64,000 nt of DNA, from positions 8,718-72,717 of the forward strand of contig CAKQWJ010000008.1 of NCBI GenBank assembly GCA_934278925.1, read 5' to 3'. The DNA is from an uncultured Clostridia bacterium (lineage in GTDB: Bacteria; Bacillota; Clostridia; Peptostreptococcales; Anaerovoracaceae). Both the position numbers and the translations under genes were made by a program. Shown one piece after another: positions 25,901 through 36,792 of this stretch. The stretch's first letter is position 1; each line of letters starts with the position of its first letter. Below the pieces are notes generated by a model. It saw nothing but the letters and a program-made list of their open reading frames with translations, was not told the DNA's origin and did not search any database.

Positions 25901-26803
25901 CCTTCCCGAATGAACGTCGGACAGGTATTGGAAGTTCACCTGGGACTGGCGGCAAAGACCAAGGGCTGGTATATCGCGACACCGGTATTCGACGGTGCAC
26001 ACGAGAGCGATGTCGTTCAGCTGCTGGACGAATGCGGATATTCCAAGACCGGTAAGCTGCCGCTGAGAGACGGACGTACCGGTGAATACTTCGACCACAA
26101 CGTAACGGTGGGCTACATGTACATGCTGAAGCTGCACCATCTGGTAGATGATAAGATCCATGCGAGAAGTACGGGCCCGTACTCTCTGGTAACACAGCAG
26201 CCGTTGGGCGGAAAAGCTCAGTTCGGTGGACAGCGTTTCGGAGAGATGGAAGTATGGGCGCTGGAAGCATACGGTGCCGCTTACACATTGCAGGAAATCC
26301 TCACCGTGAAGTCCGATGATATCATCGGTCGTGTAAAGACCTATGAAGCAATCGTCAAGGGCGAGAACATTCCGGAACCGGGAATTCCGGAATCCTTCAA
26401 GGTATTGATTAAGGAGCTCCAGGCTCTGGCACTGGATGTTCGCGCGATGACCGGTGACAACAAGGAAATCAAGCTGAAGAATACATCCGAATACGATGAT
26501 CCGGCAACGGTAGACAGCATGCTGAAGCAGGCAGACCGGAAGTCGGAAGCAGAACACGAACGGGAAGAGCGCAAGCGGGAAAGAATGAGAATGGAAGAGG
26601 AATCGGACGACGCATTCGGTCTGCAGGACCCGGACGATGAAGAGATGGATGATGATGCTTTTGCGGCAGAAGCGGAAGCACAGGCAGCTGCCGGAATCGA
26701 GGCAGAGGCAGATGATGCATTCGAGGATGACGATGACATGTCGGATAACAGCGACATCAGCAGTCTTCTCGGAAGCGATGACGAGGCCGGTTACGAAATT
26801 TAA
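22970..26803 (+). CDS. rpoB: DNA-directed RNA polymerase subunit beta
   Basis: A 1277-aa beta subunit. The rifampicin-pocket region [20 protein letters not shown] is present with the usual His and Ser residues, followed by [27 protein letters not shown] and [11 protein letters not shown] are further core motifs. The C-terminal anchor contains [20 protein letters not shown]. About 90 residues follow the conserved end, highly acidic ([25 protein letters not shown]), so the protein is longer than usual. AAGGAGTG precedes the ATG. No strong promoter stands out in its 5' region, so it may be read from upstream as well. Confidence 0.97.
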   Translation: MPRPVKVGRKERMTFAKINEVCEMPNLIDVQTQSYKWFVEEGLSEVLEDVSPIRDTTNTLSLEFADYHFSEETKYSQEECKERETTYATSLTVKVRLINRETGEIKEQDVFMGEFPLMTEKGTFIYNGAERAIVTQLVRSPGPYFEVLVDKSNQNLFSSTIIPNRGAWLEYETDSAGIIYVRVDRTRKLPITAFLRALGLDSNQDILDTFGDDDRLIRTLEKDNTKNSDEGVKEIYRRLRPGDPPTVENARSMLNSLLFDARRYDLAKVGRYKYNKKLGIHNRLVNSYAAEDIIDPNTGEILVEKDGFISRAKAYEIENAGVLSALIRSKNENDDSVAKVIGNQFVDPTGYVDIDLAPYKLSELVYYPVLKDIIDNAETEDDLKAAIASRKHELSPKHVILADIIASVSYLLNLNYGLGEVDDIDHLGNRRLKTVGELLQNQFRIGFSRMERSVRERMTNENATPQQLINIRPVTAAVREFFGSSQLSQFMDQNNPLAELTHKRRLSALGPGGLSRERAGMEVRDVHYSHYGRMCPIETPEGPNIGLIGSLTTYAIINEYGFIETPYRKVDKETGIVTKTVEYLSADDEELMVVAQANEPLDEDGRFLNKKVAVRGVKGEVTMAMRGEVDYMDVSPKQVVSVSTAMIPFLENDDANRALMGCNMQRQAVPLLVTQAPYVGTGIEYKAACDSGAVVLAKNTGTVEFVDAKTIRIRRDEDNGVDNYKLLKFKRSNQGTCINQRPIVSFGEHIEAGEVIADGPSTNLGEISLGKNLLIGYMTWEGYNYEDAIILNERLLMDDVLTSIHIEKYECEARETKLGAEEITRDIPNVSEDMLKELDEEGIIRVGASVKSSDILVGKLTPKSETDLTAEVRMLRAIFGEKSKEVRDTSLRVPHGEAGIVVDVQVFSRENGDSELPPGVNKVVRVYIATKRKINVGDKMSGRHGNKGVISRILPEEDMPFKDDGETLQVMLNPLGVPSRMNVGQVLEVHLGLAAKTKGWYIATPVFDGAHESDVVQLLDECGYSKTGKLPLRDGRTGEYFDHNVTVGYMYMLKLHHLVDDKIHARSTGPYSLVTQQPLGGKAQFGGQRFGEMEVWALEAYGAAYTLQEILTVKSDDIIGRVKTYEAIVKGENIPEPGIPESFKVLIKELQALALDVRAMTGDNKEIKLKNTSEYDDPATVDSMLKQADRKSEAEHEREERKRERMRMEEESDDAFGLQDPDDEEMDDDAFAAEAEAQAAAGIEAEADDAFEDDDDMSDNSDISSLLGSDDEAGYEI

Positions 26804-26820
26804 GAGGTAAGGGAGGAAAT

Positions 26821-29800
26821 ATGAATAACGAGAATAATTACGAACTTAGAAATTTTGAATCCCTGCAGATCAAACTGGCATCCACAGAGAAAATGAAGGA
26901 ATGGTCTTACGGCGAGGTTACCAAGCCGGAGACCATCAACTACAGAACCCTGAAGCCGGAAAGAGACGGACTGTTCTGCGAAAGAATTTTTGGACCGACC
27001 AAGGACTGGACCTGCAGTTGCGGTAAGTTCAACAAAATCCGTTTCAAAGGACAGATTTGTCCGAGCTGCGGCGTTGAGGTTACCAAATCCAAGGTTCGTA
27101 GAGAGAGAATGGGACATATCGAGCTGGTTGCACCGGTGTCCCACATCTGGTATTTCAAGGGAATCCCATCCAGAATCGGTCTGGTTCTGGACATTACCCC
27201 GAAGAATCTGGAGAGAGTGCTCTACTTTGCTTCCTATATCGTAACGGATCCGGGAGATACTCCGTTTGAATACAAGCAGATTATCGAGGAAACCCAGTAC
27301 AATGAGGCAAGAGAAATCTACGGCAAGAACTTCAAGGCAGCAATGGGTGCGGAGGCAATCAAGCAGCTGCTGATGGATATCGACGTAGACGAGCTGGCCG
27401 AAGAGCTTCGGGAGCAGCTCACGAAGGCATCCGGTCAGAAGCGGATTCGTCTGGTAAAAAGACTGGAAGTCATCGAGGCCTTCAAGCAGTCCGGCAATAG
27501 ACCGGAGTGGATGATTCTGGACGTTGTTCCGGTAATTCCGCCGGATCTCCGTCCGATGGTACAGCTGGAAGGCGGACGTTTCGCAACTTCCGACCTGAAC
27601 GATCTGTACCGCCGGGTAATCAACAGAAACAACAGACTGAAGAAGCTGTTGGAGCTGGGTGCCCCGGACATTATCGTTCGAAACGAGAAGAGAATGCTGC
27701 AGGAATCTGTAGACTCTCTGATTGACAACGGCAGAAGGGGCAGACCGGTAACAGGCGTTGCCGGAAGAGCGCTGAAATCTCTGTCGGATATGCTCAAGGG
27801 TAAGCAGGGACGTTTCCGTCAGAACCTGCTGGGTAAGCGTGTTGACTACTCCGGCCGTTCCGTAATCGTTGTCGGCCCGGGACTGAAGTTCTATCAGTGC
27901 GGTCTGCCGAAGACCATGGCGCTGGAACTGTTCAAGCCGTTCATCATGAAGGAACTGGTGGCACAGGAGAAGGCACACAACATCAAGAGCGCAAAGACCA
28001 TGGTAGAGAAGATGAAACCGGAAGTCTGGGATGTCCTGGACTACGTCATTAAGGATCATCCGGTTCTTCTGAACCGTGCCCCGACACTGCACAGACTGGG
28101 AATTCAGGCATTCGAACCGGTACTGGTAGAAGGTAAAGCCATTAAGCTGCACCCGCTGGTTTGTACCGCGTTCAACGCCGACTTCGACGGAGACCAGATG
28201 GCGGTTCACGTACCGCTGTCCGTAGAAGCTCAGGCGGAAGCCAGATTCCTGATGCTTTCCGTGAACAACATCTTGGCACCAAAAGATGGTTCTCCAATTA
28301 CCATCCCGACCCAGGATATGATTCTGGGAAGTTACTACCTGACTCACCCGGGTACCGAAGAGAGAAACCTGGACAACGAGAAGGGCGACGGCAAGTGCTT
28401 TACGGATATGGACGAGATGATGATGGCATATCAGAACGGCACCATTGGCATTCATGCGAAGGTCAAGGTACGAATGAAAGCATATCCGGAAGATCCGGGC
28501 AAGCTGGTAGAATCCACCGTCGGTCGATTCATCTTCAACCAGGGCCTGCCGCAGGATATGGGCTTTGTCGACCGTGAGAAGGATCCGTATTCGCTGGAAG
28601 TAGACTTCCTGTGCGGAAAGAAGCAGCTGGGTACGATTATCGACAAATGCTTCAAGAAGCACGGAAATACAGAGACCGTTCTGATGCTGGACTACGTGAA
28701 GAGCATTGGCTATCACTACTCCACCATCGGTGCAGTAACCATCTCCATCTCCGACATGGAAATTCCGGAAGAGAAGGCAGAAATCGTTGCTGCGGCAGAG
28801 CGTGACGTAGATAAATTCGAAACCTATTACAGACGTGGACTGATGTCCGATCGTGAGAGATATGACCGCGTTATCGGCGTATGGAGAGAAGCAACCGGAA
28901 AGGTTGCGGACGCCCTGATGGAATCCCTGGGATCCTTGAACAACCTGTTCATCATGGCCAACTCCGGAGCCAGAGGTAACAAGAGCCAGATCAGTCAGGT
29001 CGGCGGAATGCGTGGTCTGATGGCCAACGCTGCCGGACATACGGTAGAGATTCCAATCAAGTCCAACTTCCGTGAAGGTCTGTCCATACTGGAATACTTC
29101 ATTTCATCCAACGGTGCTCGTAAGGGTCTGACGGATACCGCGCTGCGTACGGCCGATTCCGGATACTTGACCAGACGTCTGGTAGATATTTCCCACAGCG
29201 TTATCGTTAACGACTGGGATTGCGGTTCCACCGAAGGCGTAGAGGTTCAGGCATTCAAGGATGGCAAGGACGTCATCGAGCCGCTGAACCAGCGTATCGC
29301 AGGACGCTTCGCGGCGGAGGATATCGTAGATCCGACTACCGGCGAAGTTCTGGTAAAAACAAACGACGAGATTTCCGACGCGATGGCAGAGCACATCGAA
29401 GCAATCGGTATCGAAACCGTCAAGATCCGTTCCGTAATGACCTGTCGTGCGGAGAGAGGTGTCTGCGTAAAATGCTACGGCAGAAACCTGGCAACGGGAA
29501 CTCAGGTACTTCCGGGCGAAGCGGTTGGTATTATCGCCGCACAGTCCATCGGAGAACCGGGTACTCAGCTGACCATGAGAACGTTCCATACCGGTGGTGT
29601 CGCAGGAAGCGATATCACACAGGGTCTTCCGAGAGTCGAGGAGCTGTTCGAAGCCAGAAAGCCAAAGGGCCTTGCAGAAATCTGCGAGGCAGACGGTGTG
29701 GTAGAGAGCATTGCGCTCCGGGATGACAACAAGACCGAGGTCATCGTTCGCGAGGAAGGCGGAAACCGGGAGTACATTATTCCATACGGTGCGCGTCTGC

Positions 29801-30459
29801 TGGTTAGCGAGGGCGATGAAGTCCATGCCGGCCACCAGCTCACCAAGGGACCGCTGGATCCGAAGGATATCATGAGAATTCTGGGGGTATCCGGAGTATA
29901 CGAATATCTCCTGTCCGAGGTACAGAGAGTATACAGACAGCAGGGTGTAGATATCAACGATAAGCACATCGAAGTTATCGTAAGCCAGATGCTGTCCAAG
30001 TACAAGATTGAGAAGTCCGGTGACACCGACCTGCTGCCGGGCGGAATGTACAGCCGCTTCGAACTGGAGAAGGCCAACGAGGCTGCGGCAGAGAAAGACG
30101 GAGAGCCGGCAACGGCAGAACGTCAGCTGCTGGGTATCACAAAGGCTGCGCTGGCAACCAACTCCTTCCTGTCTGCGGCATCCTTCCAGGAGACCACACG
30201 TGTCCTGACCGATGCAGCGGTAAAGGGAAAGACCGACCACCTGAGAGGTCTGAAGGAGAACGTTATGATCGGAAAGCTCATTCCGGCAGGTACCGGCATG
30301 AAGCAGTATCGTAACATCGAGGTAGACTACGGAGAAAACGAACCTTTAATGAGAAGCTCCTACGAAGAAAACGAAGAAGGAAATGCTTCCGAAACCGCTT
30401 CCGACAAGACCGCGAAGCTGGAAGGTTTAAACGAAGATCTGGAAAGTCTCGCAAATTAA
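26821..30459 (+). CDS. rpoC: DNA-directed RNA polymerase subunit beta'
   Basis: A 1212-aa beta' subunit. The N-terminal zinc finger has [11 protein letters not shown] then CPSCGVE. The catalytic Mg-binding triad is in [12 protein letters not shown] at residues 452-463. The second zinc site is made of [14 protein letters not shown] and CYGRN. The trigger-loop region has [18 protein letters not shown], and [13 protein letters not shown] lies near the end. It follows rpoB after a 17-bp gap with GGGAGGA before its ATG. The end is a short acidic tail. Confidence 0.98.
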   Translation: MNNENNYELRNFESLQIKLASTEKMKEWSYGEVTKPETINYRTLKPERDGLFCERIFGPTKDWTCSCGKFNKIRFKGQICPSCGVEVTKSKVRRERMGHIELVAPVSHIWYFKGIPSRIGLVLDITPKNLERVLYFASYIVTDPGDTPFEYKQIIEETQYNEAREIYGKNFKAAMGAEAIKQLLMDIDVDELAEELREQLTKASGQKRIRLVKRLEVIEAFKQSGNRPEWMILDVVPVIPPDLRPMVQLEGGRFATSDLNDLYRRVINRNNRLKKLLELGAPDIIVRNEKRMLQESVDSLIDNGRRGRPVTGVAGRALKSLSDMLKGKQGRFRQNLLGKRVDYSGRSVIVVGPGLKFYQCGLPKTMALELFKPFIMKELVAQEKAHNIKSAKTMVEKMKPEVWDVLDYVIKDHPVLLNRAPTLHRLGIQAFEPVLVEGKAIKLHPLVCTAFNADFDGDQMAVHVPLSVEAQAEARFLMLSVNNILAPKDGSPITIPTQDMILGSYYLTHPGTEERNLDNEKGDGKCFTDMDEMMMAYQNGTIGIHAKVKVRMKAYPEDPGKLVESTVGRFIFNQGLPQDMGFVDREKDPYSLEVDFLCGKKQLGTIIDKCFKKHGNTETVLMLDYVKSIGYHYSTIGAVTISISDMEIPEEKAEIVAAAERDVDKFETYYRRGLMSDRERYDRVIGVWREATGKVADALMESLGSLNNLFIMANSGARGNKSQISQVGGMRGLMANAAGHTVEIPIKSNFREGLSILEYFISSNGARKGLTDTALRTADSGYLTRRLVDISHSVIVNDWDCGSTEGVEVQAFKDGKDVIEPLNQRIAGRFAAEDIVDPTTGEVLVKTNDEISDAMAEHIEAIGIETVKIRSVMTCRAERGVCVKCYGRNLATGTQVLPGEAVGIIAAQSIGEPGTQLTMRTFHTGGVAGSDITQGLPRVEELFEARKPKGLAEICEADGVVESIALRDDNKTEVIVREEGGNREYIIPYGARLLVSEGDEVHAGHQLTKGPLDPKDIMRILGVSGVYEYLLSEVQRVYRQQGVDINDKHIEVIVSQMLSKYKIEKSGDTDLLPGGMYSRFELEKANEAAAEKDGEPATAERQLLGITKAALATNSFLSAASFQETTRVLTDAAVKGKTDHLRGLKENVMIGKLIPAGTGMKQYRNIEVDYGENEPLMRSSYEENEEGNASETASDKTAKLEGLNEDLESLAN

Positions 30460-30469
30460 TAAATTAGCA

Positions 30470-30549
30470 TTGACAAAATATCAGTATTGCTGATATAATC
30501 ATCAATGTTCGTTATCACTGAAAAGACCTGGCGCACCAGGTCTTTTCAG
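30470..30549 (+). promoter_or_regulatory. str operon promoter followed by a perfect leader hairpin
   Basis: TTGACA (30470-30475), 18 bp, TATAAT (30494-30499): the strongest promoter in the window. A transcript from about 30507 would almost at once form a 14-bp perfect stem, CTGAAAAGACCTGG (30518-30531) and CCAGGTCTTTTCAG (30536-30549), with the loop CGCA, then TTTGATTT. It may end rpoC readthrough, attenuate the new transcript, or both. Confidence 0.8.
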
Positions 30550-30617
30550 TTTGATTTACGATAAATGCTGCAGCCTATCGCTGCGGTGGCATAAATTCTA
30601 GAGGAAAGGAGACAATA

Positions 30618-31034
30618 ATGCCTACTATTAACCAATTAGTTCGTCAGGGTAGAACCAGCTCGGTAAAGAAGTCTAATGCACCTGCGCTCGGTAAGAACAT
30701 GAACACACTGAAGAAGAGTCTTACCAACGTTAACTCACCACAGAAGAGAGGCGTGTGCGTAGCGGTTAAGACTGTTACTCCTAAGAAGCCAAATTCAGCT
30801 CTGAGAAAAGTTGCAAGAGTTCGTTTGACTAACGGAATCGAAGTTACCGCTTACATTCCGGGTATCGGCCACAATCTGCAGGAGCACTCCGTTGTTCTGA
30901 TCAGAGGCGGAAGAGTTAAGGACCTCCCGGGTGTTAGATATCACATCGTAAGAGGTACCCTGGATACAGCTGGCGTATCCGACCGTGGTCAGGCGCGTTC
31001 CAAGTACGGAGCAAAGAGACCTAAGAAGAAGTAG
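30618..31034 (+). CDS. rpsL: 30S ribosomal protein S12
   Basis: A 138-aa decoding-centre protein. [20 protein letters not shown] and the [13 protein letters not shown] region include the Lys positions linked to streptomycin resistance, here wild-type in form. It is the first gene of the str operon. Confidence 0.97.
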   Translation: MPTINQLVRQGRTSSVKKSNAPALGKNMNTLKKSLTNVNSPQKRGVCVAVKTVTPKKPNSALRKVARVRLTNGIEVTAYIPGIGHNLQEHSVVLIRGGRVKDLPGVRYHIVRGTLDTAGVSDRGQARSKYGAKRPKKK

Positions 31035-31134
31035 TTGATTCGGGATATTGTCTTAATATTGTAATATATTAAGGCGCCGCGGCCGGCGTTAGAAGTTCGG
31101 TCGAGTACCCCGTGGTAACAAGGAGGGAAGAGAA

Positions 31135-31605
31135 GTGCCAAGAAAAGGTAACACACCAAAGAGAGATGTACTTCCAGATCCAGTATACGGTAGTGTCGTA
31201 GTTGCAAAGCTCATCAACAGCATCATGCTGGACGGTAAGAAGGGCGTTGCTCAGAGCATCGTATATGATGCTTTCGATCAGATTCAGGAAGCTACCGGCA
31301 ATGAACCACTGGAAGTATTTGAAGAGGCAATGAATAACATCATGCCGAAACTGGAAGTTAAAGCAAGAAGAATCGGTGGTGCGAACTACCAGGTTCCGAT
31401 TGAAGTAAGACCGGAAAGACGTCAGACTCTGGCTCTGCGTTGGCTCACCCTGTACACAAGAAACAGAGGCGAGAAGACCATGGCAGAGAGACTGGCTAAA
31501 GAGCTCATCGATGCGTCCAACAATACAGGTGCGTCTGTAAAGAAGAAGGAAGATACGCATAAGATGGCTGAGGCAAACAAGGCGTTTGCACACTTCAGAT
31601 GGTAA
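31135..31605 (+). CDS. rpsG: 30S ribosomal protein S7
   Basis: A 156-aa 30S head assembly protein, starting at GTG with AAGGAGGGAAG upstream. [20 protein letters not shown] and the Arg-rich middle ([24 protein letters not shown]) are typical. In E. coli S7 represses its own operon. The 100-bp gap before it contains CTTAATAT...ATATTAAG and a GC-rich stem. Confidence 0.97.
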   Translation: MPRKGNTPKRDVLPDPVYGSVVVAKLINSIMLDGKKGVAQSIVYDAFDQIQEATGNEPLEVFEEAMNNIMPKLEVKARRIGGANYQVPIEVRPERRQTLALRWLTLYTRNRGEKTMAERLAKELIDASNNTGASVKKKEDTHKMAEANKAFAHFRW

Positions 31606-31652
31606 TCTGAAAAGACAGAAAAAGAAAACGAGTATTATAGAGAGGAGATAGA

Positions 31653-33719
31653 ATGCCAAGAGAATTTTCTTTGGAGAAAACAAGAAACGTTGGTATCATG
31701 GCTCATATCGATGCCGGTAAGACCACAACAACAGAACGTATTCTGTTTTACACAGGAAAAACGCACAAGATCGGTGAAACACACGATGGTGCAGCTACCA
31801 TGGACTACATGGCCCAGGAGCAGGAACGTGGTATTACCATCACCTCTGCGGCTACTACCGCTCAGTGGAAAGACACTCGTATCAATATTATCGACACCCC
31901 GGGACACGTGGACTTTACCGTTGAGGTAGAGAGATCTCTTCGTGTACTGGACGGTGCGGTAATGGTACTCAGTGCGAAAGAGGGTGTAGAGCCTCAGTCA
32001 GAAACAGTTTGGAGACAGGCTGAGAAGTATAACGTACCGAGAATGATCTTCGTAAACAAGATGGACGTTCTGGGTGCGGATTTCTTCCACGTTCTCGACA
32101 CAATTCATGATAGATTAAGAGCGAATGCCGTTCCGGTTCAGATGCCAATCGGTGCAGAGAACCAGTTCGTAGGTATCATCGACCTGATCACCATGAAGGC
32201 AGAGGTATATGACAAAGACGTTCTTGGAACTGAATTTGATATCGTAGATATTCCGGAAGACATGCTGGAAGAGGCTCAGGTATGGCACGATAAGCTGGTT
32301 GAGTCTGTTGCAGAGTGCGACGAGGAACTCATGATGAAGTATCTTGAGGGTGAAGAAATCACCATCGACGAGATCAAGAGCACAATCCGTAAAGAGACAC
32401 TGAAGGGCGAGATGTTCCCGATGTTCTGCGGATCCGCATACAAGAACAAGGGTGTTCAGATGATGCTGGACGGTATCGTAGACTACATGCCATCCCCACT
32501 GGACATTCCGGCTATCAAGGGTATTGACCCGGATACCGGAGAAGAGGATGAAAGACACTCCAGCGATAAGGCTCCGTTTGCCGCACTTGCATTCAAGATT
32601 GTTGCTGACCCGTTTGTAGGTAAGCTGGCATTCTTCCGTGTATATTCCGGAACTCTGAAGGCAGGTTCCTACGTATACAACGCAACCAAGGGCAAGAAGG
32701 AGAGAATCGGCCGTATCATGCAGATGCATGCGAACCACAGACAGGAAATCGAGATGGTATACTCCGGTGACCTGGCTGCCGCTGTTGGTCTGAAGCAGAC
32801 CACCACCGGTGACACTCTGTGCGATGAGGATCATCCGATTATTCTGGAATCCATGGAATTCCCGGATCCGGTAATCGAGATCGCAATTGAGCCGAAGACC
32901 AAGGCAGGTCAGGAAAAGATGGGTATCGCTCTGGCAAAGCTGGCAGAAGAAGACCCAACCTTCAAGACCTACACCAACGCCGATACCGGTCAGACCATCA
33001 TCGCCGGCATGGGTGAGCTTCACCTGGAAATCATCGTCGACAGACTGCTGAGAGAGTTCAAGGTAGAAGCAAACGTTGGTAAGCCTCAGGTATCCTACAA
33101 GGAGACCATCACCAAGGAAGTGGACGAGGATTACAAGCACAAGAAACAGACCGGTGGTTCCGGACAGTACGGACACGTTCGTTTCAAGATGTATCCGAGA
33201 GAAGCCGGTTCCGGATTCGAATTCAAGAACTCCATCGTGGGTGGTGCGATTCCGAAGGAATACATTCCGAAGATCGAGGAAGGATTCGTCAGCGCAATGG
33301 AAACCGGTCCGGTTGCAGGCTATCAGATGGTAGACATCGGTATCGAGCTGTATGACGGTTCTTACCACGAAGTCGACTCTTCTGAGATGGCCTTCAAGAT
33401 TGCAGCAACCATGGGATTCAAGGATGCCTGCAAGAAGGCAGCCCCGGTTCTTCTGGAGCCGATCTTCAAGGTTGAGGTAACCGTTCCGGAGAACAACATG
33501 GGTGACATCATCGGTGATATCAGTTCCAGAAGAGGAAGAATCGAAGGATCTGACATCAGAGGCGGTGCCGCAATCGTACGTGGATTCGTTCCGCTGTCCG
33601 AGATGTTCGGTTACGCTACCGACCTGCGTTCCAAGACACAGGGAAGAGGTACCTATGTAATGCAGTTCGACCATTTCGACAAGCTCCCGGAGAGCCTGCT
33701 GGAAAAGGTAACGAAGTAG
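31653..33719 (+). CDS. fusA: translation elongation factor G
   Basis: A 688-aa translocase. G1 is [12 protein letters not shown], the switch I region ends [12 protein letters not shown]3 is DTPGHVDF and G4 is NKMD; domains II-V follow, including the VSYKETI and SGQYGHV signatures. It catalyses GTP-driven translocation and, with RRF, ribosome recycling. AGAGGAG precedes the ATG. Confidence 0.98.
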   Translation: MPREFSLEKTRNVGIMAHIDAGKTTTTERILFYTGKTHKIGETHDGAATMDYMAQEQERGITITSAATTAQWKDTRINIIDTPGHVDFTVEVERSLRVLDGAVMVLSAKEGVEPQSETVWRQAEKYNVPRMIFVNKMDVLGADFFHVLDTIHDRLRANAVPVQMPIGAENQFVGIIDLITMKAEVYDKDVLGTEFDIVDIPEDMLEEAQVWHDKLVESVAECDEELMMKYLEGEEITIDEIKSTIRKETLKGEMFPMFCGSAYKNKGVQMMLDGIVDYMPSPLDIPAIKGIDPDTGEEDERHSSDKAPFAALAFKIVADPFVGKLAFFRVYSGTLKAGSYVYNATKGKKERIGRIMQMHANHRQEIEMVYSGDLAAAVGLKQTTTGDTLCDEDHPIILESMEFPDPVIEIAIEPKTKAGQEKMGIALAKLAEEDPTFKTYTNADTGQTIIAGMGELHLEIIVDRLLREFKVEANVGKPQVSYKETITKEVDEDYKHKKQTGGSGQYGHVRFKMYPREAGSGFEFKNSIVGGAIPKEYIPKIEEGFVSAMETGPVAGYQMVDIGIELYDGSYHEVDSSEMAFKIAATMGFKDACKKAAPVLLEPIFKVEVTVPENNMGDIIGDISSRRGRIEGSDIRGGAAIVRGFVPLSEMFGYATDLRSKTQGRGTYVMQFDHFDKLPESLLEKVTK

Positions 33720-33757
33720 TATAAAAAAATTATTTTTACCATATTAGGAGGAAAGAT

Positions 33758-34951
33758 ATGGCTAAGCAGAAATATGAGAGAACCAAACCGCATATTAATA
33801 TCGGTACAATCGGCCACGTTGACCACGGTAAGACCACTCTGACTGCAGCAATCACTAAGACACTGCACGCAAGATACGGTCTGGGTGCTGACGTAGCATT
33901 CGACGAAATCGATAAGGCGCCGGAAGAAAAGGCTAGAGGAATCACGATCTCTTCCGCACACGTAGAGTACGAGACTCCGAACAGACACTACGCTCACGTA
34001 GACTGCCCGGGACACGCCGACTACGTAAAGAACATGATCACCGGAGCTGCTCAGATGGATGGTGCTATCCTGGTAGTAGCTGCAACCGATGGTCCGATGC
34101 CTCAGACCAGAGAGCACATCCTGCTCTCCAGACAGGTAGGCGTACCTTACATCATCGTATTCCTGAACAAGTGCGATATGGTTGATGACGAGGAGCTGCT
34201 CGACCTGGTTGAGATGGAAGTAAGAGAACTTTTGGACGAGTATGAATTCCCTGGCGACGACACACCGATCGTAAGAGGATCCGCTTTGAAGGCTCTGGAA
34301 GATCCAAGCAGCGAGTGGGGAGACAAGATCTGCGAGCTGATGGAAGCAGTAGACAGCTACATTCCGGAACCACAGAGAGCAAACGACCAGCCGTTCATCA
34401 TGCCGGTTGAGGACGTATTCTCCATCACCGGTCGTGGTACCGTAGCTACCGGAAGAGTAGAGAGAGGTATGCTGAAGGTTGGCGATGAAGTAGAAATCGT
34501 TGGTCTGAGCGAAGAGCGCAGAAAGGTTGTTGTAACCGGAGTTGAGATGTTCAAGAAGACTCTGGACGAGGCTGAAACCGGAGACAACATCGGAGCTCTG
34601 CTGAGAGGTGTTCAGAGAGACGAGATCGAAAGAGGTCAGGTACTGGCTAAGCCGGGTACAATTCACCCGCACACCAAGTTCAAGGGCCAGGTATACGTAC
34701 TGAAGAAGGAAGAGGGTGGTAGACACACTCCGTTCTTCAACGGATACAGACCGCAGTTCTATTTCAGAACAACTGACGTAACCGGAGATCTGCAGCTGCC
34801 GGAAGGCACTGAGATGTGCATGCCTGGAGATAACGTAGTAATGGATATCTCCCTGATCACTCCGATTGCTATCGAAGAAGGACTGAGATTCGCTATCAGA
34901 GAAGGCGGCAGAACCGTAGGTTCCGGCGTTGTAACTGAGATCATCGAGTAA
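33758..34951 (+). CDS. tuf: translation elongation factor Tu
   Basis: A 397-aa GTPase delivering aminoacyl-tRNA. G1 is [10 protein letters not shown]3 is [12 protein letters not shown] and G4 is NKCD; domain II and the C-terminal domain with [19 protein letters not shown] are complete. One copy is visible here. A strong terminator follows; the S10 operon is not adjacent. Confidence 0.98.
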   Translation: MAKQKYERTKPHINIGTIGHVDHGKTTLTAAITKTLHARYGLGADVAFDEIDKAPEEKARGITISSAHVEYETPNRHYAHVDCPGHADYVKNMITGAAQMDGAILVVAATDGPMPQTREHILLSRQVGVPYIIVFLNKCDMVDDEELLDLVEMEVRELLDEYEFPGDDTPIVRGSALKALEDPSSEWGDKICELMEAVDSYIPEPQRANDQPFIMPVEDVFSITGRGTVATGRVERGMLKVGDEVEIVGLSEERRKVVVTGVEMFKKTLDEAETGDNIGALLRGVQRDEIERGQVLAKPGTIHPHTKFKGQVYVLKKEEGGRHTPFFNGYRPQFYFRTTDVTGDLQLPEGTEMCMPGDNVVMDISLITPIAIEEGLRFAIREGGRTVGSGVVTEIIE

Positions 34952-34978
34952 TTTCAGATACCGCTTAATAAAGCTATA

Positions 34979-35007
34979 GAAAGGATGCCCATTGCGGCAT
35001 CCTTTTT
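34979..35007 (+). terminator. terminator after tuf
   Basis: AAGGATGCC (34981-34989) pairs with GGCATCCTT (34996-35004), followed by TTTTT. Confidence 0.9.
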
Positions 35008-35033
35008 GTGTTGGGAATTCTCACGAAAACACC

Positions 35034-35061
35034 CCGAACCGTTCGGAAAACATGATATAAT
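35034..35061 (+). promoter_or_regulatory. extended -10 promoter with overlapping palindrome
   Basis: TGATATAAT (35053-35061) is an extended -10 box 30 bp before the next ATG. At the -35 position lies a palindrome, CCGAAC-C-GTTCGG (35034-35046), a possible operator. Confidence 0.55.
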
Positions 35062-35090
35062 GAATTCATCTTTTTATCAGGAGAATTACC

Positions 35091-36779
35091 ATGAATATTC
35101 AATTCAGTTTGGGAAAAAATATCCCATATACAGCCATCGAAATATCCGATGAGATTACGGCGGAAGAATTGGCGGAACGCTATCGGGAGGAGACGCCGTG
35201 GCCGGTGGTGGCGGCCATCATCAACCACGAAGTGAAGCCGCTGACCACGCCGATTCATGAAAACGATACCGTGCAGCTGCTGGACATTCGGAACAAGCAG
35301 GCCTACCTGATTTTTCAGAACAGCTTGATTCTGCTGTTCATCTGTTCGGTGCGGCAGATTCTGGGAAACGTGCACGTGGAGGTGATGACTTCCCTGAATG
35401 ACGGGCTGTTTCTTCAGGTGATGCGTCACGGAGAGGACGGCGAGTTTCAGGTGGTGGACATGTCGGAAGATGATGTGGCTCGAACTTATTTTTATATGAA
35501 AAAAATGGTGCAGGAGAATCATCCCATTGAGGCGAAGATGTTTCGGCGAAAAGAAGCCATGGAGATTCTGAAGGAGACCGGCCTGACGGAGAAGTATCGG
35601 AGTCTGCAGCGGGTGAAGGTGGATGAGACGGTGCGGATCTATACGCTGGAGGGATACAGCGACTTTTTCTATAATTACATGGTGCCTTCCACCGGGTACG
35701 TGTCCAAATTTGAACTGATGAAATATCGGGAGGGGCTTTTGCTGCGGCATCCGTCGGCGCAGAATCCGGGAGTGATTCCGGATTACGTGGATGAATATCG
35801 GGTGTACAATGCCCTGAAGGAGCAGCGGCAGTGGAATCATCTGCTGGGAGTGCAGTATCAGGCGGATATCAACGATCGGATTGAGTCCGGGGAGTATCGG
35901 ACGCTGATTAAATTGAGCGAGGCGCTGCACGACAAGAAAATTGTGGAGATTGCGGATCGGATTTCCAAGGAGGAAAAGAAGGTGGTGCTGATTCTGGGGC
36001 CATCCTCTTCCGGAAAGACCACATTTGCCCATCGGCTGATCATTCAACTGATGGTGAACGGCATGAAGCCGCTGTACATCGGAACGGACGATTATTTTGT
36101 GGAGCGGGAGGACACGCCGCTGGATGCGGATGGGCAGAAAAACTACGAGAATATCGATGCCCTGGATCTGCCCCTGTTCAATCGTCAGATGAAGGAGCTT
36201 CTGGAGGGGCAGGAAGTGGGCATGCCGGTGTTTAACTTCAAGACGGGGCATAAGGAGTTCGGAAAACGGAAGACTCGGTTGGATCGGAACGGGGTGATTG
36301 TCATCGAGGGAATTCATGCATTTAATCACCTGCTGACTAGGCAGCTGCCGGAGGAGTCCAAATTCCGGATTTATATCAGCCCGCTGACCCAGATTAACCT
36401 AGATTCCCACAACCGGATTCCGACGACGGACACCCGAGTGATTCGTCGAATTGTCCGGGACAACCGAAACCGGGCCCACACCGCCGCCATGACCCTGCGG
36501 CTCTGGCCGAAGGTGCGGGAGGGAGAGAATAAGAACATCTTCCCGCTGAGCAACGAGGCGGACGTGTTCTTCAATACGGTGCACATCTACGAGATGGCGG
36601 CGCTGAAGAAGTATGCGGTTCCTCTGCTGAAGGAAGTGCGTCAGGAGGAAGAAGAATATGCGGAGGCCCAGAGGCTTCTGCGGCTGTTCCGTTACGTGGA
36701 CAGCTTGGATGATGAGAGCATTATCGCCGGAGACTCCATTCTGAGGGAGTTCATCGGCGGCAGCATTTACACGGATTAG
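35091..36779 (+). CDS. TGS domain / uridine kinase-like nucleoside kinase fusion
   Basis: A 562-aa protein. It begins with a TGS-like domain and a threonyl-tRNA-synthetase-like second additional domain (residues 1 to about 220: RYREETPWPVVAAIINHEVK). A P-loop kinase of the uridine kinase family follows (about 285-500), with Walker A GPSSSGKTT and TDDYFVERED. Such fusions are found in Clostridia and Thermotogae and are usually annotated as nucleoside kinase. The likely reaction is phosphorylation of uridine or a related nucleoside; the role of the N-terminal half is unknown. Arg codons are mainly CGG and CGC, unlike the ribosomal genes around it. Confidence 0.85.
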   Translation: MNIQFSLGKNIPYTAIEISDEITAEELAERYREETPWPVVAAIINHEVKPLTTPIHENDTVQLLDIRNKQAYLIFQNSLILLFICSVRQILGNVHVEVMTSLNDGLFLQVMRHGEDGEFQVVDMSEDDVARTYFYMKKMVQENHPIEAKMFRRKEAMEILKETGLTEKYRSLQRVKVDETVRIYTLEGYSDFFYNYMVPSTGYVSKFELMKYREGLLLRHPSAQNPGVIPDYVDEYRVYNALKEQRQWNHLLGVQYQADINDRIESGEYRTLIKLSEALHDKKIVEIADRISKEEKKVVLILGPSSSGKTTFAHRLIIQLMVNGMKPLYIGTDDYFVEREDTPLDADGQKNYENIDALDLPLFNRQMKELLEGQEVGMPVFNFKTGHKEFGKRKTRLDRNGVIVIEGIHAFNHLLTRQLPEESKFRIYISPLTQINLDSHNRIPTTDTRVIRRIVRDNRNRAHTAAMTLRLWPKVREGENKNIFPLSNEADVFFNTVHIYEMAALKKYAVPLLKEVRQEEEEYAEAQRLLRLFRYVDSLDDESIIAGDSILREFIGGSIYTD

Positions 36780-36792
36780 ATGGAGTAACAGA

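Noticed and set aside
26800..29040. 746-codon open frame on the minus strand
   Set aside because: It is the mirror of rpoC and has no family motif or ribosome binding site.
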